Shown in pieces: positions 6,693 through 15,856 of a DNA stretch of 64,000 bases (positions are counted from its first letter, which is position 1; each line of letters begins with the position of its first letter). The stretch is from contig SUVQ01000002.1 in assembly GCA_015061905.1 (NCBI GenBank), positions 1 through 64,000 of the forward strand, written 5' to 3'. Position numbers and translations under genes: made by a program. Source of the DNA: Verrucomicrobiota bacterium (lineage in GTDB: Bacteria; Verrucomicrobiota; Verrucomicrobiia; Opitutales; UBA953). The notes under the pieces are model-generated. The model was not told the origin of the DNA. It searched no databases and saw nothing but the letters and a program-made list of their open reading frames with translations.

Positions 6693-8393
6693 TTACGCAT
6701 TTTCAATTGCCAAAATACGCTCTTCCAGAGAGGACAGCCTTTCGCGCGCCGCTTCAAGTTCGGCTCTTGTCGCTACGGAAGCAACACCTGCCATCGCTGC
6801 GAACCGCAGTTTGATACGCGGAGACCATGAGTTTCCGGCGTTGAGATTATCCGGAGCGTTGAGCGCGTTTGCGATACCGCCGTGGAGCGTAATTGTCCGA
6901 AAAGAAAGTCTTCCGTTGCTTACTCCTGCGGCGGCGGTCTCGGAGTTGACAAAGACAATGGCAATCGTTTCGTCCGCGCTCGGAGGCGTAACGCCGGGAA
7001 CGGGTCTCATGGCAAACGAAATTTCAGCGTTGTGCTCATAATCGTTCCATTTAACGGAGTTTTCCGATTGAGCGGCGACCACCCACGCGCCGTCGACAAT
7101 TTTCAAAACGCGCGCCCAAATCGAAACATCACTATTTTGAACATCTCCGCTCGCACGGTTAAACACGGAAATCTGCGAAACCAAAACCGCGCCGCCGAAA
7201 GCGCCGAGTGCTCGGAGCGTTCCCAAATATCCGAATGCGTTGGCGTTGTTGTTCGCTACGGGTGGAACGGTTTCAAGAAGTGGCGTGCATCGTTCTTTGA
7301 CCTGCCCAAGAGTCGTTGCCTCGTCGTCGTTTTCTGCGGGAACACCGAGTTGGAGAGGAGCACCGAACACCCTGTTTGTCGGAACTCCGTCCGCAGCCAT
7401 TGCCATGAATCCGTTCATTGAGCCGTCCGGCGAGACGGCGAAAATCCGCGACGCAAAATCGCTCAGCTGGAATCCGGAGAAATAACCGCCGTCGACTGCG
7501 GTTGTGACGAAGGTGCGTGCGGAGCCGACATCTATATTGCTTCCGTCGTGCCCGAAAAAAAGCCCTTGGAAAGTGGGTATATCGTCGGTTAAGGCGATCA
7601 CCCCCGATTTATTGCTCGGAAGTTCGATGCGTTGAGAAGAGTCGCCTTGTAAATGCCGGAGTTGGAATACGGTTAGCGTTCCGGTCTTAACGGAATACGG
7701 TTCAATGTTTGTCGCGATAGCCGCTTGGAAGTTGGCGCCGCCTACAACCCGGATCCCGTCGCTGTCTATTTTCCACGCGAGCTTGTTCTTGTTTTTGTCG
7801 TTGTAGTCGATACCGATGCCTTTTTTGAAACTCTTGTATTCAAGGATCTGCTGTGCGCTGCTCAGATTCACATAATTTTCCGCGAGGGCGGTTTTGACGG
7901 ACTCGAGGTCCTCGCGCAATTTTTCCGCCGCCGTCGGCGAAATATCCGGCGGCACGCCGTTATCGAGCGCCGAGGCGGAAACGGAGAGAACCAGTTGCCA
8001 TTCAACTCGCGTCGGGAACGCCGCCGTGTCGTCGGTTACAATCACGCCGCAAAGCAGATTGAGTGTTTCGCGGTCGGCGAAGGCGGCTGCAAGAGCATCC
8101 GTGTTCACGGCGAGGCTGACGGATGCGCACGCAGAAACGCCGTCTTCGCCCGGTTGGGTGTTGACGGTTACGGGGGCGGTGCACAGCACCTCCTTCCGCG
8201 AGCCGTAGGGACGCATGGCGAGGGTTACCGCACTTCCTTCAACGGGAGCAAGCTCGCCGACAAAGGCGATTTTCGCGGTCCCGCGAAAGCCCTGCACGAG
8301 TGGAATCACGCGCGGGAGCGGCTTGTTTTTTGCCGCGTCCGCATAAACACCCGGCGTCGCCGGGAATGTGTTGGTATCAATGTAGATTTTCAT
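6693..8393 (-). CDS. Tail fibre / baseplate-upper protein-like, 566 aa
   Basis: The N-terminal half (residues about 1-150: MKIYIDTNTFPATPGVYADA...) resembles the N-terminal beta domain of upper-baseplate and fibre proteins. It is followed by a fibre-like repetitive region. The C-terminus ends in a strong coiled coil (RAELEAARERLSSLEERILA), as in trimeric fibres. It lies between the 349-aa protein and the first MLSECR-type small gene. Exact receptor-binding residues are not recognisable. Confidence 0.75.
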   Translation of the reverse strand: MKIYIDTNTFPATPGVYADAAKNKPLPRVIPLVQGFRGTAKIAFVGELAPVEGSAVTLAMRPYGSRKEVLCTAPVTVNTQPGEDGVSACASVSLAVNTDALAAAFADRETLNLLCGVIVTDDTAAFPTRVEWQLVLSVSASALDNGVPPDISPTAAEKLREDLESVKTALAENYVNLSSAQQILEYKSFKKGIGIDYNDKNKNKLAWKIDSDGIRVVGGANFQAAIATNIEPYSVKTGTLTVFQLRHLQGDSSQRIELPSNKSGVIALTDDIPTFQGLFFGHDGSNIDVGSARTFVTTAVDGGYFSGFQLSDFASRIFAVSPDGSMNGFMAMAADGVPTNRVFGAPLQLGVPAENDDEATTLGQVKERCTPLLETVPPVANNNANAFGYLGTLRALGAFGGAVLVSQISVFNRASGDVQNSDVSIWARVLKIVDGAWVVAAQSENSVKWNDYEHNAEISFAMRPVPGVTPPSADETIAIVFVNSETAAAGVSNGRLSFRTITLHGGIANALNAPDNLNAGNSWSPRIKLRFAAMAGVASVATRAELEAARERLSSLEERILAIENA

Positions 8394-8411
8394 GGTGTTT
8401 CGAAACTAAAA

Positions 8412-9461
8412 TCAAAGTGCGGACAATATTGAAGGGACAAACAAGTCGCTGTGCCTAAACTGGACAACGCGAACGAAGAAATCTCCGGCATCGGTTTCTT
8501 CAACCGTAACAGAGGCGAGCGCAAAAAACTGCCGCCCCGTTGTTGAACTTCCGGTGCCCGATGATTCGTCCAAAGGTCTTCCCGCAACCGTCGTTGTCAG
8601 GGTGTTTTCAAGGGAAATATCCGCCGCAGATGCGACAAGCGTGTTGCACCACTTGTTAAAGTTACCTTCTTCAAAAAAGACGCCTGTCAGATTCCACGAC
8701 TCGCGCTCAAGCCCTGAGTCTACCGCGACATAATACGTTCCCGCCTGTGCGGGAACGGAAAACTCTCGCGACCTAAATTGCGTCATCGAGGGAGCACTGA
8801 CGCCGAAAAAGACACAGCCCGGAGACATCTTCACCTTGAGCGCACCGTCTTTAATTTCCGCACACACGCGCCACGCGTGGTCGTCGGAATGCTCAAAGCC
8901 CTCCGCGCAGAAGTTTGCCCCGACGTAGATGCCGTCTGCGCTCCATCCGTAGCGTCCGCCGTAATTTCTTTGCAACGGGAAGCAAAAATCACTTTTCAAA
9001 ACCTGCGTAAGCGACACGCTTCCGTCGCCGTCACGAGCAAAGAGCGCGACCGGGAAATACAGGACTCCATTAGCATTTTTCATTTCCTCGACGGTGCCAA
9101 ACACAAGCACCGGCTTCTCGTTCCCGGAACGATGCCCGGCAACGTAAACATGAGGAAAATACGAGTTCATATCGGACTGAGACGGCATGTAAGGCTCCCC
9201 GTCAAGGCTCCCCTCGTACTCCGGCAAGGGAACATTCTTTCCCCACGGGAAAAATACGGAAAACGGCACGCGAATTGCGACGCAACCGGAGACCAAATCC
9301 GTAATATCATATTCCGTGCCGCCAAGGGTAACGTGGCGGAACGGATGACCGTCCACACCCAAAAACACCCCCTCGGAAACACGGAGATATTCGCGCTCGG
9401 ATCCGTCTTCGGATTTTTTCCGCAAAATTGAACCTTTAAACGGATAATCTATGCTTGCCAT
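8412..9461 (-). CDS. Hypothetical tail-module protein, 349 aa
   Basis: The start at 9461 (MASIDYPFKG) has a G-rich site upstream, and the gene overlaps the preceding one by 13 bp. The protein is rich in beta-prone sequence (VTLGGTEYDITDLVSGCVAI) with no coiled coil, signal peptide or membrane helix. I do not recognise a family. Position among fibre and BACON proteins suggests a distal tail or fibre-connector role. Confidence 0.7.
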   Translation of the reverse strand: MASIDYPFKGSILRKKSEDGSEREYLRVSEGVFLGVDGHPFRHVTLGGTEYDITDLVSGCVAIRVPFSVFFPWGKNVPLPEYEGSLDGEPYMPSQSDMNSYFPHVYVAGHRSGNEKPVLVFGTVEEMKNANGVLYFPVALFARDGDGSVSLTQVLKSDFCFPLQRNYGGRYGWSADGIYVGANFCAEGFEHSDDHAWRVCAEIKDGALKVKMSPGCVFFGVSAPSMTQFRSREFSVPAQAGTYYVAVDSGLERESWNLTGVFFEEGNFNKWCNTLVASAADISLENTLTTTVAGRPLDESSGTGSSTTGRQFFALASVTVEETDAGDFFVRVVQFRHSDLFVPSILSAL

Positions 9462-10345
9462 GTATCGATCGCCCCCTCGCACGAAAACCCGACGGAAATG
9501 TCGCTTTTAAGAATCTGTTTTATCTCAACGCCGACAACCGCTCCGCCGTCGTTTTTCACAACGCTCCCCGTCGCGATTAAAAGCCCGTCAAAATCATCGG
9601 GCACTTCCCCGGCGGCAACTGAGACCGAGCTTCCCAATATCACACCGCGCACACGCCAGGGCTCAAGATTGGATCGCGTCAGCGGCCAAAGCGGAGTATT
9701 CGCAAACGCACGCCTTGCCAGCCCCCCGGAAATGTAAACGTAAAACCTGTCCGAATCCACGGGAACGCTAAGACGAGAAAACTGCAACAACGACATCGCC
9801 GGAAACGAGCCGACGTTCGTTCCCGTTACCGAAGCCACAAAATTGCAAGCACCATTGACGCGCAATTTCCACACATCCCCGTCAAGGTATGCCGTCACCT
9901 TCCACGGGTGCGTTGTTTCGACCGTGCGAGCTTTCGGGCACTCGAAGTAAAAGTAACTATCCCGCACATGCACGCCGTTTAGCTCGTTTGCGGCTCCGAC
10001 AAGCATATTGAGCCACTCCGCCGTAATGACGTCGCCGCGTCGCAGTCGGCGAAATTCCCGCCTGCCGAAATTACGACGATCCGCCGACCGGAAGTAATAC
10101 GAATCCCCGACTTTCGTATTACGAGTTTCGCGGAAACGTTTTTCGAGGGTGTCAGCGATCCGGTTTAAAAATTCTGCGGAAATCACATCGCCGCGCATCA
10201 ACGAGCGGATGCGTGCGGAGGGAATGCTCACCCCCGATTCATTCCCGCTTTCCGTCGCGGCACGGGCAAGCGCGTTCAGCCACTCGGCAGAGATGATTCC
10301 GCCACGGCTGATTTTAGCAACGCTTCTGTTCGGGAAATGGTTCAT
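9449..10345 (-). CDS. Hypothetical tail-module protein with three RGDxISAEWLN repeats
   Basis: 298 residues. Three copies of a short helical motif of form RGxIISAEWLNxLxxAA occur at about residues 14-30, 51-67 and 103-119, each with the core ISAE(W/F)LN. The C-terminal half is beta-rich. The start overlaps the stop of the upstream gene (ATGA), so translation is coupled. The function is unknown. The repeats could be docking pegs for three equivalent partners in the tail tip, but that is a guess. Confidence 0.7.
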   Translation of the reverse strand: MNHFPNRSVAKISRGGIISAEWLNALARAATESGNESGVSIPSARIRSLMRGDVISAEFLNRIADTLEKRFRETRNTKVGDSYYFRSADRRNFGRREFRRLRRGDVITAEWLNMLVGAANELNGVHVRDSYFYFECPKARTVETTHPWKVTAYLDGDVWKLRVNGACNFVASVTGTNVGSFPAMSLLQFSRLSVPVDSDRFYVYISGGLARRAFANTPLWPLTRSNLEPWRVRGVILGSSVSVAAGEVPDDFDGLLIATGSVVKNDGGAVVGVEIKQILKSDISVGFSCEGAIDTWQA

Positions 10346-12279
10346 TCGTAGGCCTCGGATTCAATTTCGGCTTTTTGCCATGTCCTTTCTCGCTCGTATT
10401 GCCCGGAGGACGTTTGCTTCAAATCGTCAGACACGAGAAGCCATCTGCCGCCACTGACAAGCGACGATGCGGGTGTTCCGTATTTCCCGACACCGTTGCC
10501 GACGCCGGCCGGTTTAGTGTTTAAAATCTCTGTTCGGGCCACCGTCGCTGTATAGGCAAGAAATGAATCCTGCCCGGATCGCAAGCAGGTCAATACCGCT
10601 TTAGCAGCAGGTGAATTGAGAAACTCATCCTTTGTTTTTTTAGCCCCATCCGACAGAGCGGCAAAAAAGTTGTCCGTCGCCGTCTTTCGTTCGTCGGCAC
10701 TAAGCGTCGGGTCGATCGCCTGTATGTATTTTTTACACCACTCCACGATAATGGCATTGTCTTCCGGTTTTGAGTCGCCAAAGATCGCCTTACACTCGGA
10801 AAGCGGACGTTCCGTTACCGCGTGAGAAACAGCGTCATACCGCGACTCTACGGGAGCTTCCGGTGTCGAATAGTTGTAGGACCTTCCCGCGACAATCTCG
10901 TAACGTATTTCCACAGTGGCGATTTGCCCCTGGTAAGACACGTCCCACCCGCAAATTGCAGGCTTGTTTCTCGACGGCAACGGAACCGGCTGCCACACCG
11001 ACCCGACAAAAAGTGCAGACGTTTTAACAAACTTTACCGCGCGTTCCCGCCGCATTTTTAACGTGATCCTCCAAGATTCGCCGCCCTCGGAATTGACACC
11101 GCCGCTCACGTCGGTTTCCGCGCGAATAACATCGTCTGCGCCTGCTCCGCGCCACCAAATGCGAGACCCGGAATCACTCAGTGTCGGTTTTTCTTCCGTT
11201 CCCCCTCCCGGAGCGTTCCCGCTCGGAATCGATCCCGTCCACTCGTCTTCAGTAACCTCGCCGGTCGTTCCTGCCGCCTGATACACGGTGATTGTTCTGG
11301 ATTCAAAAGTCCCGCCTTCTTCCGTCAGCGTTAGGACACCCGTGCGCTCTACACCGTCTGTGTTTTCCGTGTAGCTAACAACGCCTGCGGTATCAGACGA
11401 TGACAACGATTCCGCCGAAAGCCAAGTTGCGCCGGACGAAACGGAAATCGTCGAACCGGTTGTGCTTCTGCTCGGCACGAAATACGAAAAACTCCCTCCG
11501 GATGCGGGAACACTCATCGTCGTAGGCTCAACGACAAACTCACCGACAGTCGTTGAAGACCCGCTTGACGACTCCGGATAGACAATGGCATACGTTCCCG
11601 GATTCGACACATCCGAGTTTTCCCCTACACCGCAGTAAATGCGAGTTGCGAGACGTAGCGGCGCATAGCCGTCAGTCGAGGTTTCATCGATGACCACAAG
11701 GCAGTCGTCTGTCTCTGTTACGCCGGAACGCAAATTGTAACTCACAACATGACCGCCGGGGCCTCCGAGAACATCCAAGCCGACACTGCCAAGCTCCACT
11801 TCCGCGACAGCGTTCACCCCTTTGGCTATACCTAATTTAGGAACCACGATAGAAGTCCTATGCACCATGTAAACGCCGACGGATGTCGACGGTGTATCAG
11901 CGTCAAGGAGTGCCGTTTCCGTCGCCGAAAGGCAACCTGAAGAACCGGGAAGGTAACTCTGTTCAATATTGCCGATTTCGAAGAACGCATTGGCTGTGCT
12001 GCTCGTGTCTGCACCGTCTGAATAGAACCAGATTGTGTCGGAGCTACGGCTTGAATTTTCGTCATCATCGGGGGCTTTTTCGACCGAAACACGCAGCGCT
12101 CTTGTCCCTTCATAAGGCGTAAATTTAGCGGAAATCCACCCGCAGGTGGTGCCATCCGTTTTCAAGGCAAGAACCGGGTATTCCGCGTCAGAATTCGGCA
12201 CCAGCCCGACATCCGACGCGGCAAAGTAAACATCAGTCTTTTGGGGACCAACATTAAGCCTTGTGCGATAGTCCGCCAT
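10342..12279 (-). CDS. Tail protein with a BACON domain, 645 aa
   Basis: A BACON-type immunoglobulin-like domain occupies about residues 248-336: FVVEPTTMSVPASGGSFSY, then ATWLS and ERTGVLTLTEEGG, ending RTITVYQAA. This domain is common in Bacteroides carbohydrate-active proteins and in crAss-like and other gut phages, where it probably aids mucin or glycan binding. Flanking parts are beta-rich, and the C-terminal 200 residues are more helical. A strong GGAGG lies 12 nt before the start, and the gene overlaps the glycosyltransferase stop (TAATG). Likely a tail-tip or adhesin component. Confidence 0.8.
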   Translation of the reverse strand: MADYRTRLNVGPQKTDVYFAASDVGLVPNSDAEYPVLALKTDGTTCGWISAKFTPYEGTRALRVSVEKAPDDDENSSRSSDTIWFYSDGADTSSTANAFFEIGNIEQSYLPGSSGCLSATETALLDADTPSTSVGVYMVHRTSIVVPKLGIAKGVNAVAEVELGSVGLDVLGGPGGHVVSYNLRSGVTETDDCLVVIDETSTDGYAPLRLATRIYCGVGENSDVSNPGTYAIVYPESSSGSSTTVGEFVVEPTTMSVPASGGSFSYFVPSRSTTGSTISVSSGATWLSAESLSSSDTAGVVSYTENTDGVERTGVLTLTEEGGTFESRTITVYQAAGTTGEVTEDEWTGSIPSGNAPGGGTEEKPTLSDSGSRIWWRGAGADDVIRAETDVSGGVNSEGGESWRITLKMRRERAVKFVKTSALFVGSVWQPVPLPSRNKPAICGWDVSYQGQIATVEIRYEIVAGRSYNYSTPEAPVESRYDAVSHAVTERPLSECKAIFGDSKPEDNAIIVEWCKKYIQAIDPTLSADERKTATDNFFAALSDGAKKTKDEFLNSPAAKAVLTCLRSGQDSFLAYTATVARTEILNTKPAGVGNGVGKYGTPASSLVSGGRWLLVSDDLKQTSSGQYERERTWQKAEIESEAYE

Positions 12280-12977
12280 TATTTTTTAGCCTCCTTTTGA
12301 GGGTTGGACTGAACATAGACCGTCTTCGCAGAAACTTTTGACTCGTCTCCGTCAAACACGGCGAGGCGTTTGTCGATTAGAGAAAAAACAAACGCGTCGT
12401 GGGCCGTCGCAATGCGGGAGAAAAACAAATCTTCATGCCCGTTCGCCGCGTGGATTGCCGCATCAATGACAGCGGGCGGACACGCATCAATTGCCGCAAA
12501 TGCCTCACGGGAAAGCAGGTAGGCGCATCCGTTGCAGAGGTTGGGCACAGGTTTATCTTTCGGAGCGTTCCCGAGCGTTGCGGAGTCGACGGCGTAGCGG
12601 CGCACGGCAACAAATCCGCAACGGGAATCGCGGACCGGATTCGTGAAGCATTCCGGCCGCAGAAAGATTGTGTCGGAATCCAATTTAATGAGCGCATCGA
12701 AATCTTCCGGATCGGTGAAAACAGAGCGGTAGACCCCGCGCATGCCGTGAATCGCCTCAGAATAGCGTAGCGACCCTCCCGCATTAAACCGGTGCGTTAA
12801 AATTTGCTCTTCCGGAAATGCCGATCGCGCCGTGTCCAAGTCGTTTCCATGAACAACGAAAAACACCGTCGGCTCTTTAAAGCCGGTGCGGTTCCAATTT
12901 TCCCGCACGGATGCCGCCGCACGCTTTGCGAGTACGAAATCCCTCGGGAACGTAAAAATAACAATGGCTGTTTTCAT
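12279..12977 (-). CDS. GT-A-fold glycosyltransferase in the tail operon
   Basis: 232 residues with the nucleotide-sugar-binding pattern of GT-A enzymes. The N-terminus is MKTAIVIFTFPRDFVLAKRA. The DxD motif lies in IKLDSDTIFLR, there is an acceptor-loop-like NGCAYLLSREAF, and a late HEDLFF matches the catalytic (G/H)ED motif. It lies inside the tail operon between tape measure and BACON protein, coupled to the latter. It may glycosylate phage tail proteins or the host surface. The donor sugar is not readable. Confidence 0.75.
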   Translation of the reverse strand: MKTAIVIFTFPRDFVLAKRAAASVRENWNRTGFKEPTVFFVVHGNDLDTARSAFPEEQILTHRFNAGGSLRYSEAIHGMRGVYRSVFTDPEDFDALIKLDSDTIFLRPECFTNPVRDSRCGFVAVRRYAVDSATLGNAPKDKPVPNLCNGCAYLLSREAFAAIDACPPAVIDAAIHAANGHEDLFFSRIATAHDAFVFSLIDKRLAVFDGDESKVSAKTVYVQSNPQKEAKK

Positions 12978-12985
12978 CGCTTTAT

Positions 12986-14350
12986 CTAACCGGCACGGGC
13001 GACCGTGCCCTTATCCACTTTTCGTAAAATTTCCTGCGCCGCTTTTGCAATCGCCTCCGTGTTTTTGGCGGTAATATCGATACCTTTCATCACCGGAGAA
13101 CTTGCCATGAGCCCGACGCGCGCGAGGCTATTTCCGGAGCTTTGATACCCACCCGCGAAAACGGCTTCCTGTTCCGCTTTCGCCTGCGCCTCGGCGGACT
13201 TTCGCCTTGCCTCGGCTTCGGCGGCGGCGTCCTTTTCCCGCGCCTCCGTTTCGGATTTCAGCGTTCTTTCCGCGGCAAAAAGCAAATCCTCAAAACGAGC
13301 GATTTCGGCGTTTGCCGAGACGAGCTTCTGCTTCATCCTCTCAAATTCTTCGTCGCTCACAGCACCGTTCGCATTCAAAAGCCGCCCGGCAACACTTGTT
13401 GCGTCGGCGTTTGCCCGCTCCAGGCGTTCCCGTGCCATGCGGATCTTCTCCTCCGTAGTCGCCGACTCATACTCACGCGCAAACTTGCGTTCCCGCGAGG
13501 CGACTGCGGCGTCTTCGATAATCGATTCCGTTTCCGCAGAGCGTGCGGCAGACAAATCCGCCTGCCTTTTTGCGTTTTCGTCGGCAAGCAACTTCGCCTG
13601 TTTTTCTTTCAGCGCGACGATTTGCTTTTCGAGTCGCGCAATCGTGTCTTGGTTTTCCCGGGAGCCGTCAAGCCCGAGGCTGAATTTTTGGACGCGCTCA
13701 AAAAGCTCATTTTCAAGCGCTTTGAGCTTTGCCGTTGCCTCTTCGGATGTGCTCGCTCCCGCAAGATCTCGCGCAAACGCCGCATCGTTAAAACGCCCCT
13801 GATTTTCACGACGAAATTTTTCGGCAGCGCGCGCGGCACGCTCCCGGTATTCGTCCGTGTCGGTCGGATTGATAAACGGAGCGAGCGCATTCCGGTAAAT
13901 CCAATCGCCGACACCGTATCCCGCGCCAAAAATACCAAGCCCCGCTCCAGCCATGCCGATTTTCCCGAGCGTGCCGCCTTGCCCGAGATACGCCAAAGCA
14001 CCGCTTCCGATGGCTCCAAAATTGCCAAGAGCAGCAGCGACCTGCGAAAGCGCGCCCGTGCTTTGCCCCATTGCGCGCGCCGCAAGCGTGAGCGCTCCCG
14101 CGCCCATGCTCATGCCCTGTGAGAATTTGGATCCTGCAGCGGCAAGCTGCTGCGCCTGTTTGGAGACAACGAAGCTCTGTTGCGCAGCGCTTTGTGAAAT
14201 CGCACGGGACCGCAACGCGGCAACATCCTGCCCGGAAACCAGCCCGGCTTTTTGGTAGCGTTGAAGCCGCTCGGTAAGAGCATCGACCTCTGCAGCGACC
14301 TGCTTTGTTCCGGTTGCCTCAAAATTGATCTGTATATCGCCCCTTGCCAT
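12986..14350 (-). CDS. Tail tape-measure protein
   Basis: 454 residues. The start ATG overlaps the stop of the upstream gene (TGATG). Layout is typical of a short tape measure: an N-terminal helical segment (ATGTKQVAAEVDALTERLQR), a Gly/Ala-rich hydrophobic middle (residues about 80-160) for membrane insertion, and a long charged coiled coil rich in Ala, Glu, Arg and Lys. At about 1.5 A per residue it implies a tail of roughly 70 nm. The position after tail tube and assembly genes supports the call. Confidence 0.85.
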   Translation of the reverse strand: MARGDIQINFEATGTKQVAAEVDALTERLQRYQKAGLVSGQDVAALRSRAISQSAAQQSFVVSKQAQQLAAAGSKFSQGMSMGAGALTLAARAMGQSTGALSQVAAALGNFGAIGSGALAYLGQGGTLGKIGMAGAGLGIFGAGYGVGDWIYRNALAPFINPTDTDEYRERAARAAEKFRRENQGRFNDAAFARDLAGASTSEEATAKLKALENELFERVQKFSLGLDGSRENQDTIARLEKQIVALKEKQAKLLADENAKRQADLSAARSAETESIIEDAAVASRERKFAREYESATTEEKIRMARERLERANADATSVAGRLLNANGAVSDEEFERMKQKLVSANAEIARFEDLLFAAERTLKSETEAREKDAAAEAEARRKSAEAQAKAEQEAVFAGGYQSSGNSLARVGLMASSPVMKGIDITAKNTEAIAKAAQEILRKVDKGTVARAG

Positions 14351-14916
14351 CAAAATTTTGCGTTTTTCAAAAATTCTTCAAGTTTCGGCGCGGCGGCCCG
14401 CGTCACATAGGTATCAACCCCTTGCATGCCTTCCCGCTCGCAGGCGGCGGCGTAAAGTGCGTTCGTGCGGCTTGCCGGCATGGCGGCAAATTCGTCGAAA
14501 GGAACATTGTATTCCCGCAGGAAAAACGCCGCAGCCGTTACCCATTCTCCGACCGTCGTATCCGGCGAATTCGCGGCGTGAAATCTGCACACCGACGCGT
14601 TGTAGTAGCCGAGAAGCTCTGAGGCGGCGCGAGCCGCGCTCTGCCACGCCTCGCGGCTTTGCTTAGCGGCAAAATCACGGACGACATGAAGCCCGAAAGA
14701 GCCTTTGCGAAGCTCCCGGACAACGTCGACTGCGGGAACGACCGAAGCCCAAATCAGTGCCCACACAAAGTCCGGATTTTCAAGCGTCGCCGTCTCCAAT
14801 CCGAGAGCCGAAAGCGCAATCATAGACGCATTGGTGAGGCAAAGCTCACACCCGCACCACTCGACGGTTTTACCGACAAGTGCTTCGACTCCCTCGGCTG
14901 GATTGACAACCCCCAT
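14350..14916 (-). CDS. Probable tail assembly chaperone, 188 aa
   Basis: Lies between the tail tube gene and the tape measure, the usual place of gpG/gpGT-type chaperones. The sequence (MGVVNPAEGVEALVGKTVEW...) is mostly helical, with a Cys pair near residue 22. I see no frameshift signal. The role is inferred from synteny only. Confidence 0.55.
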   Translation of the reverse strand: MGVVNPAEGVEALVGKTVEWCGCELCLTNASMIALSALGLETATLENPDFVWALIWASVVPAVDVVRELRKGSFGLHVVRDFAAKQSREAWQSAARAASELLGYYNASVCRFHAANSPDTTVGEWVTAAAFFLREYNVPFDEFAAMPASRTNALYAAACEREGMQGVDTYVTRAAAPKLEEFLKNAKF

Positions 14917-14925
14917 TCAACCGTC

Positions 14926-15375
14926 TTAAGCGGGTACGACCTCGGTTGTATCCACGTCGCCGGCGATAACATCCTCGTCATCGCCCCACGCCTCAAACCA
15001 CTCAACGGAAACCGGCATCATTGCTGACGTCCCGCTGTTGTTGCCCTCGACGCCAACAGTCACGATCTGCAGGGCTTTTCTTTTGTCGTCGTCGTCCGGA
15101 TCAGTGTAAACAACGATGTCTCCGGCACGCGGCTTCTCCCCGGGCGTATAAACAAGCGTGATGTTCCCGGTAAGAGACCTGTTAATGTAAGAGGTCGCCG
15201 CATTGCCACCCATGTTGTCCTTCGTGTGGACAGCTTCGACCGATTCCGTCAGTGATATTTGCGACGTTCCCGACAGATCGACCGCTTTTCCGACGAAGTC
15301 GAGATTGTCCGTAATAGCCCCGACGACCCATGTTTTTTTTCCGCGGCGCTTCACCGCGACATATGTTGTTGCCAT
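14926..15375 (-). CDS. Major tail (tube) protein
   Basis: 149 residues, beginning MATTYVAVKRRGKKTWVVGA. The chain is beta-rich and includes segments such as SLTGNITLVYTPGEKPRAGD that fit tail-tube folds. The C-terminus is acidic. Size and position, before the chaperone and tape measure genes, match siphovirus tube genes. No contractile sheath gene is next to it. Confidence 0.7.
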   Translation of the reverse strand: MATTYVAVKRRGKKTWVVGAITDNLDFVGKAVDLSGTSQISLTESVEAVHTKDNMGGNAATSYINRSLTGNITLVYTPGEKPRAGDIVVYTDPDDDDKRKALQIVTVGVEGNNSGTSAMMPVSVEWFEAWGDDEDVIAGDVDTTEVVPA

Positions 15376-15380
15376 GATAA

Positions 15381-15854
15381 TTATCGATTAGGTTTTAATA
15401 AAAATTGCACATCGAATCTCGCAGAATGGATGTACGACCCCGCGTTTTCATAGATTTCGCTCCCGACGTAAAGAACCGGCATCGGCGTAAAAGGGGCTTC
15501 GTAACAGCTCCTGTCCAGCACGGCGATGATCGCGAGCGCGATATCGCTCGTGGACTTTTTTTTATCGTCGGTAAGCAGCCCGTTGGACGAAACCTCCACC
15601 GTCAGGTGTGCCGTCGCAGAAAGTGCCGCGCCGTTGCGCCTCGGCTCGTCGACCGAGTTGGTGTAAACCGCCACGGTGTGCCCGAGGGCCTTCTGAACAT
15701 TAAACTCAAGTTTTGCCGCAAAGTCTTCTTCGCAGCTCGCCAAGACGGCGAGCGTATCGCCGTCGAGCATGCCGGAGATTTCCGGGATCGAGCGGATTTC
15801 ATCCGCAATTCCGGATTCGACGACCGCGAGCGCGTTAAGATTGTCCTTTGCCAC
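15381..15854 (-). CDS. Tail terminator / gp37-like protein, 157 aa
   Basis: 157 residues, starting MAKDNLNALAVVESGIADEI. The mid-part forms a putative beta-sheet (GHTVAVYTN, LTVEVSS) and ends with RFDVQFLLKP, like the closing strand of tail-terminator proteins. It lies between the gpG-like gene and the tube gene, where Mu-like phages keep gp37. The function is inferred from order. Confidence 0.6.
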   Translation of the reverse strand: MAKDNLNALAVVESGIADEIRSIPEISGMLDGDTLAVLASCEEDFAAKLEFNVQKALGHTVAVYTNSVDEPRRNGAALSATAHLTVEVSSNGLLTDDKKKSTSDIALAIIAVLDRSCYEAPFTPMPVLYVGSEIYENAGSYIHSARFDVQFLLKPNR

Positions 15855-15856
15855 GG

